Part shown: in pieces, positions 34,552-42,749 of the stretch
Numbering within the stretch: the first letter of the stretch is position 1
Layout of the letters: every line of letters starts with the position of its first letter
DNA from: Bacillus chungangensis
GTDB lineage: Bacteria; Bacillota; Bacilli; Bacillales; Bacillaceae_C
Length of the DNA stretch: 64,000 bases
Direction of reading: 5' to 3'
Assembly: GCF_030812995.1 (NCBI RefSeq)
Contig: NZ_JAUSTT010000023.1
Location: forward strand, 1 to 64,000
The notes under the pieces: generated by a model
The model's input: only the letters and a program-made list of their open reading frames with translations
What the model was told of the DNA's origin: nothing
Database searches by the model: none
Program-made: the position numbers and the translations under genes

Positions 34552-36221
34552 TGAATATTGTAGCGAATATGCAGGAGCAATTGAAAGAAGAAATAAAAGC
34601 AGCGGTTTTAAAAGCAGGACTAGCATCAGCAGAACAAATACCTGAAGTGATGCTGGAAATGCCAAAAGAAAAAGCCCATGGTGATTATTCTACTAATATG
34701 GCAATGCAACTTGCTCGTATAGCAAAGAAAGCACCGCGCACAATTGCTGAAGAACTAGTAGCTCATTTCGATAAATCGAAGGCCTCTATTGAAAGCATGA
34801 ATATTGCTGGACCAGGTTTTATTAACTTTTATATGAATAATCAATATTTAACGAATTTGATTCCATCTATTTTAACGGCTGGAGAACAGTACGGCCAATC
34901 TGATGTCGGGAATGGGAAACGGATTCAGATCGAGTTTGTTTCAGCAAATCCAACAGGTGATCTCCATCTTGGCCATGCCCGCGGTGCAGCAGTAGGCGAC
35001 TCGCTATGCAACATACTTGCAAAAGCCGGCTATGAAGTAACACGAGAATATTATGTTAACGATGCTGGAAATCAAATACATAACTTGGCACTTTCAGTTG
35101 AAGCAAGATACTATCAAGCACTTGGCTATGAAAAAGAGATGCCCCAGGATGGCTATCATGGACAAGATATTATCGATATCGGAAAACAACTGGCAGAGGA
35201 ACATGGAAAGACACTTGTTCATGAGGACGAACAAGCACGCTATACATTCTTTCGCGAATATGGTTTAAAGCATGAATTGGCAAAGCTAAAGAAAGATTTA
35301 GAAAATTTTCGGGTTCGTTTTGACAGTTGGTTTTCTGAGTCAATGGTTTATGAAAATGGCAAAATTGATGAGTCGCTTCAAATATTGCGTGAAAATGGCC
35401 ATATATATGAAAAGGATGGTGCTACATGGTTCCGTTCTACAACCTTTGGGGATGATAAAGACCGCGTGCTAATTAAAAGTGATGGCACTTACACATACTT
35501 AACACCAGATATTGCCTATCATAAAGATAAGTTTCAACGAGGATACAATAAGGTGATCAATATTTGGGGAGCAGACCATCACGGATACGTACCAAGAATG
35601 AGAGCAGCAATCGAAGCACTTGGCTACAATTCAGATGATTTTGAGGTCGAAATTATCCAGCTTGTCCATTTATTTAAAAATGGCGAAAAAATGAAAATGA
35701 GCAAGCGAACAGGGAAAGCAGTGACAATGCGTGAGCTAGTTGAAGAAGTTGGTCTAGATGCAGTTCGCTACTTTTTTGCGATGAGAAGTGCTGATACACA
35801 TATGGATTTTGATCTTGATCTTGCTGTGGCAGAGTCTAATGAAAACCCAGTATATTATACGCAATATGCACATGCTCGTATTTGCAGCATCATTCGGGCT
35901 GGGGAAGAAAAGGGAATAAAAACAGAAGATGGTGCAGATTTTTCTTATATTAAGTCAGAAAAAGAAATGGATCTGCTGAAAAAACTTGGGGATTTTCCAG
36001 CTGTTATCGCAGACGCAGCTGAAAAAAGAATTCCCCACCGGGTTGTCAACTACATGAATGAACTTGCTGCCGCATTCCATAGTTTCTATAATGCAGAAAA
36101 AGTCATAGATATGGAGAAGATGGAATTAATGAAAGCACGTCTGTCTTTAGTCAAAGCGGTACAAATAACATTGAAAAATGCATTAGCGCTTATTGGTGTT
36201 TCTGCTCCTGAGAAAATGTAA
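34551..36221 (+). CDS. argS: Arginyl-tRNA synthetase
   Basis: 556 residues. Class I signature [14 protein letters not shown] for HIGH and KMSKRTG for KMSKS; the N-terminal Add-1 domain ([20 protein letters not shown]) and the C-terminal DALR domain ([20 protein letters not shown]) are complete. It shares one base with ywiB, so the pair is cotranslated. Confidence 0.97.
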   Translation: MNIVANMQEQLKEEIKAAVLKAGLASAEQIPEVMLEMPKEKAHGDYSTNMAMQLARIAKKAPRTIAEELVAHFDKSKASIESMNIAGPGFINFYMNNQYLTNLIPSILTAGEQYGQSDVGNGKRIQIEFVSANPTGDLHLGHARGAAVGDSLCNILAKAGYEVTREYYVNDAGNQIHNLALSVEARYYQALGYEKEMPQDGYHGQDIIDIGKQLAEEHGKTLVHEDEQARYTFFREYGLKHELAKLKKDLENFRVRFDSWFSESMVYENGKIDESLQILRENGHIYEKDGATWFRSTTFGDDKDRVLIKSDGTYTYLTPDIAYHKDKFQRGYNKVINIWGADHHGYVPRMRAAIEALGYNSDDFEVEIIQLVHLFKNGEKMKMSKRTGKAVTMRELVEEVGLDAVRYFFAMRSADTHMDFDLDLAVAESNENPVYYTQYAHARICSIIRAGEEKGIKTEDGADFSYIKSEKEMDLLKKLGDFPAVIADAAEKRIPHRVVNYMNELAAAFHSFYNAEKVIDMEKMELMKARLSLVKAVQITLKNALALIGVSAPEKM

Positions 36222-36332
36222 ATTATCAAACAGCAAGCTTTAACGCGTTGGTAGTCAATATGTTCAAATAAGCAGGAAGTTTTTTCGTATTATTCGGGTT
36301 GTCCGTAAAACTGTCATGATGAAAGTTATCGT

Positions 36333-36366
36333 AAAAGAAGGGGGTGCTAAATACCCCTTCTTTTTA
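36333..36366. terminator. Bidirectional terminator argS/cls
   Basis: AAAAGAAGGGG pairs with CCCCTTCTTTT around GTGCTAAATA-like loop bases, with A and T tracts on either side; it reaches into the stop codon of cls. Confidence 0.85.
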
Positions 36367-37563
36367 TAAATAATCTTGTATCATCCAGGCAGTCAATTCT
36401 TTGATTTTTGTTATCCATGTTGTCTGTTGAAGATCTCTTAATGTTAAGAGCTCTGAATGAAGAATATCTTTCTGAAAGACAGATGCTACTTGATCGGTAA
36501 ACGCTTGGTCATAAATAAAACAGTTTACTTCATGATTAAGTGCAATGCTTCTTCGATCAAAATTTGCTGTTCCAATATCACACATGTTTCTGTCGATAAT
36601 CATCACTTTTGCATGAAAAAACCCATTCATGTATTGGTAAACGGTTGCACCTTCACGCAATAGTGGGCGCAAATAGCGAAATGATGCTTCCTTCACTAGG
36701 GAATGGTCAGATTTGTTTGGAATTAAAATCGTGACCGCAATTCCTCTGCGGACAGCAGCAAGCAGCTTTTCAAATAATATTTTTGTTGGTACGAAATAAG
36801 GTGTGCCAATTTCAATTGACTGCTTCGCACCATCTATCAGGTCGCCAAACTCCTCTTCTAAATACTGTCCTTCCGAAGGGAAAAAACGATGTTGGACATG
36901 ATGAGCCGTTAATGAGGGAGAAGGAGAAATGGAATGAATTTTTCCGTCAATGTGATGTATCCTTTCCCAATCAATAAGAAACTCCTGTTGCAGGTCGCCA
37001 ACACTTTCTCCAGTTATTCTCAAGTGATAATCGCGCCATGGCGATAGAACGGGATCTAAGTTGATATATTCTTTTCCAATGTTATAACCGCCAGTATATC
37101 CAATTTTTCCATCAATGACAGTAATTTTGCGATGGTTGCGCTGTTGTAATGAAAAGAAATAGAATGGGAAAGAAGGCTGATGAGAAAACTCAATTTCAAC
37201 CCCTGCGGCCTTTAATTGCTGTAAGGTTTTTCGTGATACATGAAATCTGCTGCCAGCCCAATCTAATAGCAGTCGTACTTGAACGCCTTCTTTAGCTTTT
37301 TTTTGAAGTAAAGTCATAAATTCCATACTTATTTTGTCATTTTTTACGATGAAAAAAAGAATATGGATGGTGGATGCTGCATGTTGAATATCGGAAAAAA
37401 ACATGTTGAACAAATCTTTTCCGGTTGTAATAAAGGTAAGTTCGCCATTTCGAAGAGGATACTCCCGCTTTCTCAATTTTTTTCGGTGCAGTCTTTTTCC
37501 AAGATGAAAATCGACCACACACCAAGCAATGATGATGATGGAGATAATCAAAATCCATTTCAC
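36364..37563 (-). CDS. cls: Phospholipase D-family cardiolipin synthase (YwiE-like)
   Basis: 399 residues with one N-terminal membrane helix and two phospholipase D motifs: HRKITVIDGKIGYTGGYN and FHAKVMIIDRNMCDIGTANF. These condense two phosphatidylglycerols to cardiolipin. It is shorter than two-helix Cls proteins, like YwiE of B. subtilis, which is found in the same neighbourhood. Monocistronic. Confidence 0.88.
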   Translation of the reverse strand: MKWILIISIIIIAWCVVDFHLGKRLHRKKLRKREYPLRNGELTFITTGKDLFNMFFSDIQHAASTIHILFFIVKNDKISMEFMTLLQKKAKEGVQVRLLLDWAGSRFHVSRKTLQQLKAAGVEIEFSHQPSFPFYFFSLQQRNHRKITVIDGKIGYTGGYNIGKEYINLDPVLSPWRDYHLRITGESVGDLQQEFLIDWERIHHIDGKIHSISPSPSLTAHHVQHRFFPSEGQYLEEEFGDLIDGAKQSIEIGTPYFVPTKILFEKLLAAVRRGIAVTILIPNKSDHSLVKEASFRYLRPLLREGATVYQYMNGFFHAKVMIIDRNMCDIGTANFDRRSIALNHEVNCFIYDQAFTDQVASVFQKDILHSELLTLRDLQQTTWITKIKELTAWMIQDYL

Positions 37564-37876
37564 ACGTTATCACTCACCTAACCATAAAATAAGTATTTAA
37601 AGTATGAGGGCTTTTCTCAACAAGCTTGGAAGAACCCTTCCTAAAATAAAAATTTCTAAAATAGAACAAATTTCATCATGACCAAACTAAATACACAGCT
37701 GTTTGCAGTCAGGAGCATGTGTACTTTGGCTAAGTAAGCTCCACTATATTGTTGCCAAAAAAGCTTTATTTAGTATCCGTATGTGAACAAAAATAATGAC
37801 AGGCGAACCAACATCCTTCTTTTTAAAGCAGATCTATTTTGCGCATTTGAATATGTACATAAAAATTGTCTTGCAG
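37564..37876. other. Gap between divergent cls and queF
   Basis: About 310 bases with no supported ORF or clear structure. Confidence 0.4.
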
Positions 37877-37905
37877 TTGACAATACGCTGGAACTTCTAT
37901 ACGAT
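37877..37905 (+). promoter_or_regulatory. Promoter of queF
   Basis: TTGACA (37,877-37,882) and TACGAT (37,900-37,905), 17-base spacing, ~25 bases before the riboswitch aptamer. Confidence 0.7.
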
Positions 37906-37930
37906 TAAAGTCATAAATCGCATACCTATA

Positions 37931-38066
37931 CAGGGAGAGGTTCATAGCAAAAACCCTCTATAAAAAACTATGGTGATTGAGACAATAAATAAAAACGATA
38001 TCGTTTAGATGGTTTTGTAGAACCTCTCCCAAGATTTGCGGCAAGAAAAACAGGGGAGGTTTTTTT
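37931..38066 (+). promoter_or_regulatory. preQ1-I riboswitch with expression platform
   Basis: The aptamer is almost textbook: AGAGGTTCATAGC, CCCTCT, then the A-rich tail TATAAAAAACTA that forms the pseudoknot. Downstream, GAACCTCTCCC (38,019-38,029) is the exact complement of GGGAGAGGTTC (37,933-37,943) in the aptamer, and can alternatively pair with GGGGAGGT (38,053-38,060), which is both the queF ribosome site and the 3' arm of a stem followed by seven Ts. When preQ1 holds the aptamer, the second pairing can form and should shut off queF by termination or by hiding the ribosome site. Switching logic is inferred from the complementarity. Confidence 0.9.
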
Positions 38067-38830
38067 ATGGTTGGAAGAAAAGAGGAAAGTTTAAAGGATA
38101 TATCGTTATTAGGCAATCAACAAACAACATATGAATACAACTACGCACCTGAAGTGCTGGAAGCAATTGAAAATTTGCATCCATACAGAGATTATTTTGT
38201 AAAGTTTAACTGTCCAGAGTTTACGAGCTTGTGTCAATAGGGGCACACTTCAGTGGTGACACTGTCGCTTAAACCTCGTGAATTCAGGGGAGGAAAATTT
38301 TTTTCTAATCCTGAGCCAAGCCTTGATAGAAGGAAGGTGCAGAGACTATCGAAACCACTTCATTGCAAAAGCGAATAAAAGTAGCAAAGAGGGAAGGGAG
38401 TAGAGTACATCTATTATGATGGAAGCGCGAGGGTTCTTATGATAGTATCGCAGCTAAATAAGAATATGATATAGTCCATCTGCTGTAAAAAACAGCAGCG
38501 CCGCAAACGGGACAACCAGACTTTGCAACGATTTATTTAAGTTATATTCCGAATAAAAAGATAGTAGAAAGTAAATCATTGAAGCTTTATTTGTTCAGCT
38601 TTCGCAATCATGGCGATTTTCACGAAGATGTCGTCAATATTATCATGAATGACCTTATAGAATTATTAGACCCGCGTTATATAGAAGTATGGGGGAAATT
38701 TACGCCGCGGGGAGGTCTATCAATTGACCCTTATTGCAATTATGGAAAGCCTGGAACAAAGTTTGCAGAAATGGCAGACAACCGATTAATGAACCACGAT
38801 ATGTATCCAGAAAAAGTGGATAATCGCTGA
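38067..38830 (+). CDS. queF: NADPH-dependent preQ0 reductase QueF, interrupted by a group I intron
   Basis: Exon 1 is 38,067-38,234 (56 codons, ending CPEFTSLC) and exon 2 is 38,501-38,830 (109 codons plus stop, starting [15 protein letters not shown]). Joined in frame they give 165 residues, the length of B. subtilis QueF, with SLC (catalytic cysteine, Cys56 here), [20 protein letters not shown] and [15 protein letters not shown]. The enzyme reduces preQ0 to preQ1 for queuosine. Without splicing, translation stops two codons after the cysteine (CAA TAG). Expression is controlled by the preQ1 riboswitch and depends on removal of the intron. The other que genes are not nearby. Confidence 0.93.
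38235..38500 (+). ncRNA. Self-splicing group I intron in queF
   Basis: 266 nt without an ORF. P1: exon end TGTGT pairs with the internal guide GCACA (38,243-38,247), giving the required U-G pair at the splice site. P2 is CAGTG-GTGA-CACTG. Core elements are present in order: AATTCAGGGG (P4 side), AATCCTGAGCCAAGCC (38,307-38,322), GTGCAGAGACTAT (R, 38,338-38,350), GATATAGTCC (S, ~38,468-38,477), with P7 formed by ACTAT/ATAGT. A P9 hairpin CTGCTGT/ACAGCAG precedes the terminal G at 38,500. The guide bases GG before GCACA can pair with exon-2 CC (P10). Subgroup probably IA, by the core sequence; not proven. Confidence 0.92.
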
Positions 38831-38834
38831 TCCC

Positions 38835-38880
38835 ATGGCATCAGGTGGAGAAAACTTCCTCCTGATGCCATATTTTTTCT
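38835..38880 (+). terminator. Terminator of queF
   Basis: ATGGCATCAGG pairs with CCTGATGCCAT around a 15-base loop and is followed by ATTTTTT. Confidence 0.9.
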
Positions 38881-39019
38881 ATCATTGATTCCTCCAAATA
38901 ACCAACATGAACGGCATTCCAAATGCTCACGCTTATTGAAGTACGACTTTGGGAAAATAAATCTATTTCATGTATAATCGAAGAAAAGAACTGTCAGGAG
39001 TCAAGTAGGAGGATTAGTG

Positions 39020-39997
39020 ATGAAACGTTTTTATTCATTCTTAACAATGCTGTTGCTTGCAACAAGCATGTTAGTGGGATGTAATACAGCACAAGAACCT
39101 GTAAAAGAATCCGAAACAAAACCTAAAACAGAGCAAAAAACAAAAGAAACTGCAGCATTCCCCGTTACTGTAACGGATGCCTTAGGTGATAAGGCAACAA
39201 TTGAAGCGAAACCAGAAAGAATTGTGACACTCGTTCCAAGTATTACAGAAACGGTCTTTGCTTTAGGACTTGGCGAAGCCGTAGTCGGTGTTTCGGATTT
39301 TGACAATTATCCAGAGGAAGCAGCCGCGAAAGAAAAGGTTGGCGGTATGGAATTTAATGTCGAACAAATAATTGCTTTAAAGCCTGACATTGTATTGGCT
39401 CATGAATCAGGATTGTCAAAAAAGGAAGGGTTGGAGCAGCTTAAAAATGCAGGTGTGACAGTCATTGTCGTTCAAGATGCACAAAGCTTTGACAAAATGT
39501 ATGATTCCTTTGCCTTAATAGGAGAGGCAACAGGAACATCAGAAAAAGCTGCTGAATTAACGGAAAATATGAAAGTGCAGTTCGCAGCACTTGAAGAAAA
39601 AGCTGCGAAAATTCCAGAAGCGGATCGTAAAACCGTATTTATTGAAGTGTCTCCTGCACCAGATATTTTTACAACAGGCAAGGGAACTTTTATGGATGAA
39701 ATGTTAACAATCATTCGTGCTGAAAATGCAGCCAAAGATGAAGATGGCTGGGTACAGCTTAATGAAGAAGCAATTATTGCATTAAATCCAGATACGATTA
39801 TCACAACGTATGGAGATTATATTGATAATGCCCCAGCCCAAGTGCTAGAACGGAAGGGATGGCAGGATATAAAAGCGATTCAGGCACAGCAGGTCTATGA
39901 AGTTCATCCTGATCTTGTTACTCGTTCTGGACCACGGCTGGCAGAAGGAGTAGAAGAGCTTGCCAAAGCAGTCTATCCAGAAATCTTTGCAAAGTAA
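39020..39997 (+). CDS. btuF: Cobalamin ABC transporter substrate-binding lipoprotein
   Basis: About 325 residues. Lipoprotein signal with lipobox LVGC (Cys ~21), a Lys/Glu/Thr-rich linker, then a periplasmic-binding fold of the FecB/BtuF class (ERIVTLVPSITETVFALGLG; EQIIALKPDIVLAHESGL; VYEVHPDLVTRSGPRLAEGV). With the following permease and CbiZ-fused ATPase it corresponds to YvrC of B. subtilis, so cobalamin/cobinamide is the likely ligand rather than a siderophore. ATG 39020 follows TAGGAGG. I see no cobalamin riboswitch (no B12-box) in the 190 bases upstream. Confidence 0.87.
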   Translation: MKRFYSFLTMLLLATSMLVGCNTAQEPVKESETKPKTEQKTKETAAFPVTVTDALGDKATIEAKPERIVTLVPSITETVFALGLGEAVVGVSDFDNYPEEAAAKEKVGGMEFNVEQIIALKPDIVLAHESGLSKKEGLEQLKNAGVTVIVVQDAQSFDKMYDSFALIGEATGTSEKAAELTENMKVQFAALEEKAAKIPEADRKTVFIEVSPAPDIFTTGKGTFMDEMLTIIRAENAAKDEDGWVQLNEEAIIALNPDTIITTYGDYIDNAPAQVLERKGWQDIKAIQAQQVYEVHPDLVTRSGPRLAEGVEELAKAVYPEIFAK

Positions 39998-41021
39998 GAC
40001 GTTCTTTCCATATGTCATTGCAGTCGCGATCCTCGCGGCTGCAGTGCTGCTAGGTGTTTCCATCGGTACTGTATCAGTACCGATCTTCGATAGTTTTCAT
40101 ATTATTACCCGTAGTATATTCCGCATGCCAATGCCTGCTTCCATTGATCCAATGCATGAAAACATTGTGTTAAATATTCGGCTGCCGCGAGTCATTTTGG
40201 CAGGGTTAGTAGGTGCTGCTCTTGCAATTAGCGGCGCAGCATTTCAAGGGCTTTTGCGCAATCCACTTGCAGACCCTTACACATTGGGCATTTCGTCTGG
40301 CGCTTCGGTTGGGGCTGTTATGACAATCTTTTTCCAGCTTCATTTTCCATTGCTTGGATTATTTGCATTGCCGCTTTTTAGTATGATTGCTGCTTTTCTG
40401 ACAATGGTCATGGTGCTGTTTTTCGCTCGTATGTTAGATGAGTCCATGCGTGTAGAAACACTTATTTTAACTGGTATCATTTTTAGTTCTTTTTTAGGCG
40501 CCTTGATTTCACTTATGATAGCGTTGACTGGAAAAGAGCTGCGGCAAATAATCGGCTGGCTGCTTGGGAGTGTATCGATGAGGGGCTGGGAATATGTATT
40601 CCTCATACTGCCATTTTTATTCATTGGTTTCTTTTTGCTGCTATTTCAAGCGCGAGCATTAAATGCGATGTCTTTTGGCGAAGAGAGGGCGCAGCACTTA
40701 GGAGTGGATGTTGAAAAACGGAAAAAAATTGTCTTGATTGCTGCCTCCATTTTAACAGGAGCAGCTGTTGCCGTATCAGGAACAATAGGCTTCGTCGGTT
40801 TAGTCATTCCACATTTGACAAGAATGCTTTGGGGGCCAACTCATCAGCATTTATTGCCATTGTCATTTTTAACTGGCAGCAGTTTTCTTATTTTAGCTGA
40901 TCTCGCTTCCCGGACAATCATTGCTCCGACAGAACTCCCAATTGGTGTGATTACAGCTTTGATAGGCGCTCCAATATTTGCTGGCATTATGCTGAAAAGA
41001 CGAACAGAAAGAAGAGGATAA
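39960..41021 (+). CDS. btuC: Cobalamin ABC transporter permease
   Basis: 353 residues with ~9-10 hydrophobic segments; FecCD/BtuC signatures LNIRLPRVILAGLVGAALAI, GAAFQGLLRNPLADPYTLGI and TIGFVGLVIPHLTR. The start is TTG 39960, which overlaps the end of the binding-protein gene by 38 bases and has AGAAGGAG 9 bases upstream inside that gene. A TTG at 39,987 is the alternative. Two bases separate it from the ATPase gene. Confidence 0.9.
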   Translation: MPKQSIQKSLQSKTFFPYVIAVAILAAAVLLGVSIGTVSVPIFDSFHIITRSIFRMPMPASIDPMHENIVLNIRLPRVILAGLVGAALAISGAAFQGLLRNPLADPYTLGISSGASVGAVMTIFFQLHFPLLGLFALPLFSMIAAFLTMVMVLFFARMLDESMRVETLILTGIIFSSFLGALISLMIALTGKELRQIIGWLLGSVSMRGWEYVFLILPFLFIGFFLLLFQARALNAMSFGEERAQHLGVDVEKRKKIVLIAASILTGAAVAVSGTIGFVGLVIPHLTRMLWGPTHQHLLPLSFLTGSSFLILADLASRTIIAPTELPIGVITALIGAPIFAGIMLKRRTERRG

Positions 41022-41023
41022 GG

Positions 41024-42436
41024 ATGATAAAAGTACAAGCTCTTTCCGGCGGCTATGCAGGAAAAAAAGTATTAAAGAACCTCTCTTTTTCTGTTGAAAA
41101 AGGAGAATTATTTGGCATATTAGGACCGAATGGCAGTGGGAAAACAACACTGCTGAAACTGTTAAGCGGCATGTTAAAAGCAAAGCATGGAAGTATAACG
41201 GTGTTGGGAAAGCCGCTTGAAAGCTATTCTGCTAAAGCATTGGCAAAGCTTATGGCAGTGCTCCCACAGCTTAGTACGGATTCCTTTGCTTATACGGTAA
41301 AAGAAACCGTATCTCTAGGCAGATATGCTCATCAAAAACGTTTGTTCCATAGCTGGAGTTTTGATGATGAAAAAATCGTTCAAGAAGCGATGGCACAAAC
41401 TGGTGTCCAGCAATTTCAGCATCAGCATCTGCAAACGCTGTCGGGGGGTGAGAAACAGCGTGTATTTTTAGCGCAGGCCTTGGCACAGCAACCAGAAATC
41501 TTGCTTTTGGACGAACCGACGAATCATTTGGATCTTTCTTACCAAAAGGAGCTTTTAGAGCTGCTTAAAAAATGGACGAAAACACGTAATTTGACTGTTG
41601 TTTCTATTTTTCACGATTTAAATATTGCAGCACTCTATTGTGATCGTCTCCTGCTGTTACATAACGGCGAAATGGAAATGATTCATCATCCGAATGAAGT
41701 GTTAAAAGAAGGGCCTGTGCAAGCAGTATATCAGACGAATATAAAAATTATCCCTCATCCATGTATTTCAAAGCCCCAAATGATGTTTGTTCCTGACGAA
41801 CAGTCTCGTGAACAGCCAATTCTGCTCCTTGATGAACGATATTTGCAACAAACAAAGGAAATGATTGTGTTTCATACGCCGATATTTTTAAAAACAATCT
41901 CTTCTGCTTTAGTCGGTTCAGGAATAGGATGGCGTCATACATTTGTGAATCACAGCGTCGAAAAAAATAATCACGATCCTCATTCGCAACAAGAAAAAGC
42001 AGTATTTTTTACAGAAAAAGGCTTTTTAGCAACAGAGACAGTCGGGATGATGACAACGGCGAAGCTAAGACATGTTTTTCATCAACTTTTTAAAGGGGAT
42101 GGATTTTCTGTTTTTATGGTGGCAATAGCAGGAGACGAACAGCATACTGATAGAAAAGAAGCTGGGGGAATGAATTTGTGGGTTTTTGTGAACGGGAATT
42201 TAACTGATGAAGCATTGGTGCAAAGTATTGTGACAGCAACAGAAGCAAAGGCAAAGATATTGCGGGAGCTTGAAATCGAAGAGAAAATAACAGCAGCTGC
42301 AACAGATAGCTTGTTAGTCGCAGCAGCGCAAAATGGCAAGCAATTTAATGAAGCAAGTGCAAGTACGCCATTAGGAAAACTGATTGCACACGGCGTTAAA
42401 GCAAGTATAAAAGCCGCCATATTTAGCCGCTCATGA
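41024..42436 (+). CDS. btuD: Cobalamin ABC transporter ATPase fused to CbiZ amidohydrolase
   Basis: 470 residues. Residues ~1-240 are a FecE/BtuD-type ATPase (Walker A GPNGSGKTT, signature LSGGEKQRV, Walker B ILLLDEPTNH). Residues ~270-465 are a CbiZ domain (SSALVGSGIGWRHTFVNHSV; FLATETVGMMTTAKLRH; AATDSLLVAAA). CbiZ cleaves adenosylcobinamide to salvage the corrinoid ring. The same fusion exists in YvrA of B. subtilis. So this system both imports and remodels corrinoids. Confidence 0.9.
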   Translation: MIKVQALSGGYAGKKVLKNLSFSVEKGELFGILGPNGSGKTTLLKLLSGMLKAKHGSITVLGKPLESYSAKALAKLMAVLPQLSTDSFAYTVKETVSLGRYAHQKRLFHSWSFDDEKIVQEAMAQTGVQQFQHQHLQTLSGGEKQRVFLAQALAQQPEILLLDEPTNHLDLSYQKELLELLKKWTKTRNLTVVSIFHDLNIAALYCDRLLLLHNGEMEMIHHPNEVLKEGPVQAVYQTNIKIIPHPCISKPQMMFVPDEQSREQPILLLDERYLQQTKEMIVFHTPIFLKTISSALVGSGIGWRHTFVNHSVEKNNHDPHSQQEKAVFFTEKGFLATETVGMMTTAKLRHVFHQLFKGDGFSVFMVAIAGDEQHTDRKEAGGMNLWVFVNGNLTDEALVQSIVTATEAKAKILRELEIEEKITAAATDSLLVAAAQNGKQFNEASASTPLGKLIAHGVKASIKAAIFSRS

Positions 42437-42464
42437 TTTTTTATTTCTAACATGAGCGGCTTTG
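42425..42464 (+). terminator. Terminator of btuFCD
   Basis: AGCCGCTCATG pairs with CATGAGCGGCT and overlaps the stop codon of the ATPase gene; weak T-tail. Confidence 0.8.
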
Positions 42465-42580
42465 CGTTATATTTTAAAATAAAGGTATTAAAATCGAGGG
42501 TGTCATGTTTCCTCTTTAGGCATCACGAACAAATCTGCTATTTCATATGATAAAGAAAAAGAAATATGATACAAAAGCAT

Positions 42581-42598
42581 TGACTGAATGCTCATTCA
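42581..42598 (+). promoter_or_regulatory. FadR-type operator upstream of fadF
   Basis: TGACTGAATGCTCATTCA agrees at 16 of 18 positions with the Bacillus FadR consensus TGAATGAMTANTCATTCA as I recall it. It lies ~170 bases before the fadF start, in the promoter region. Confidence 0.7.
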
Positions 42599-42749
42599 CA
42601 TATAAAGTAATGGTATAACATTTCAGAATATTTTATAGCGACAGAAAGTAGTCATTGATCAGAAAATAATGTATCATGAGGAACAAAAGAAAAAAATGGG
42701 GGTTTCACCCAAAGAGATTACCGATGAAGAGGGGGAGTGTTCTGTTATT

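Noticed and set aside
38238-38240. Premature stop making queF a pseudogene
   Set aside because: The break is explained fully by a 266-base group I intron whose removal restores the exact frame and full family length.
38880-39016. Cobalamin riboswitch before btuF
   Set aside because: The interval is short and I see no B12-box (GCCACTG-like) or the needed multi-stem layout.
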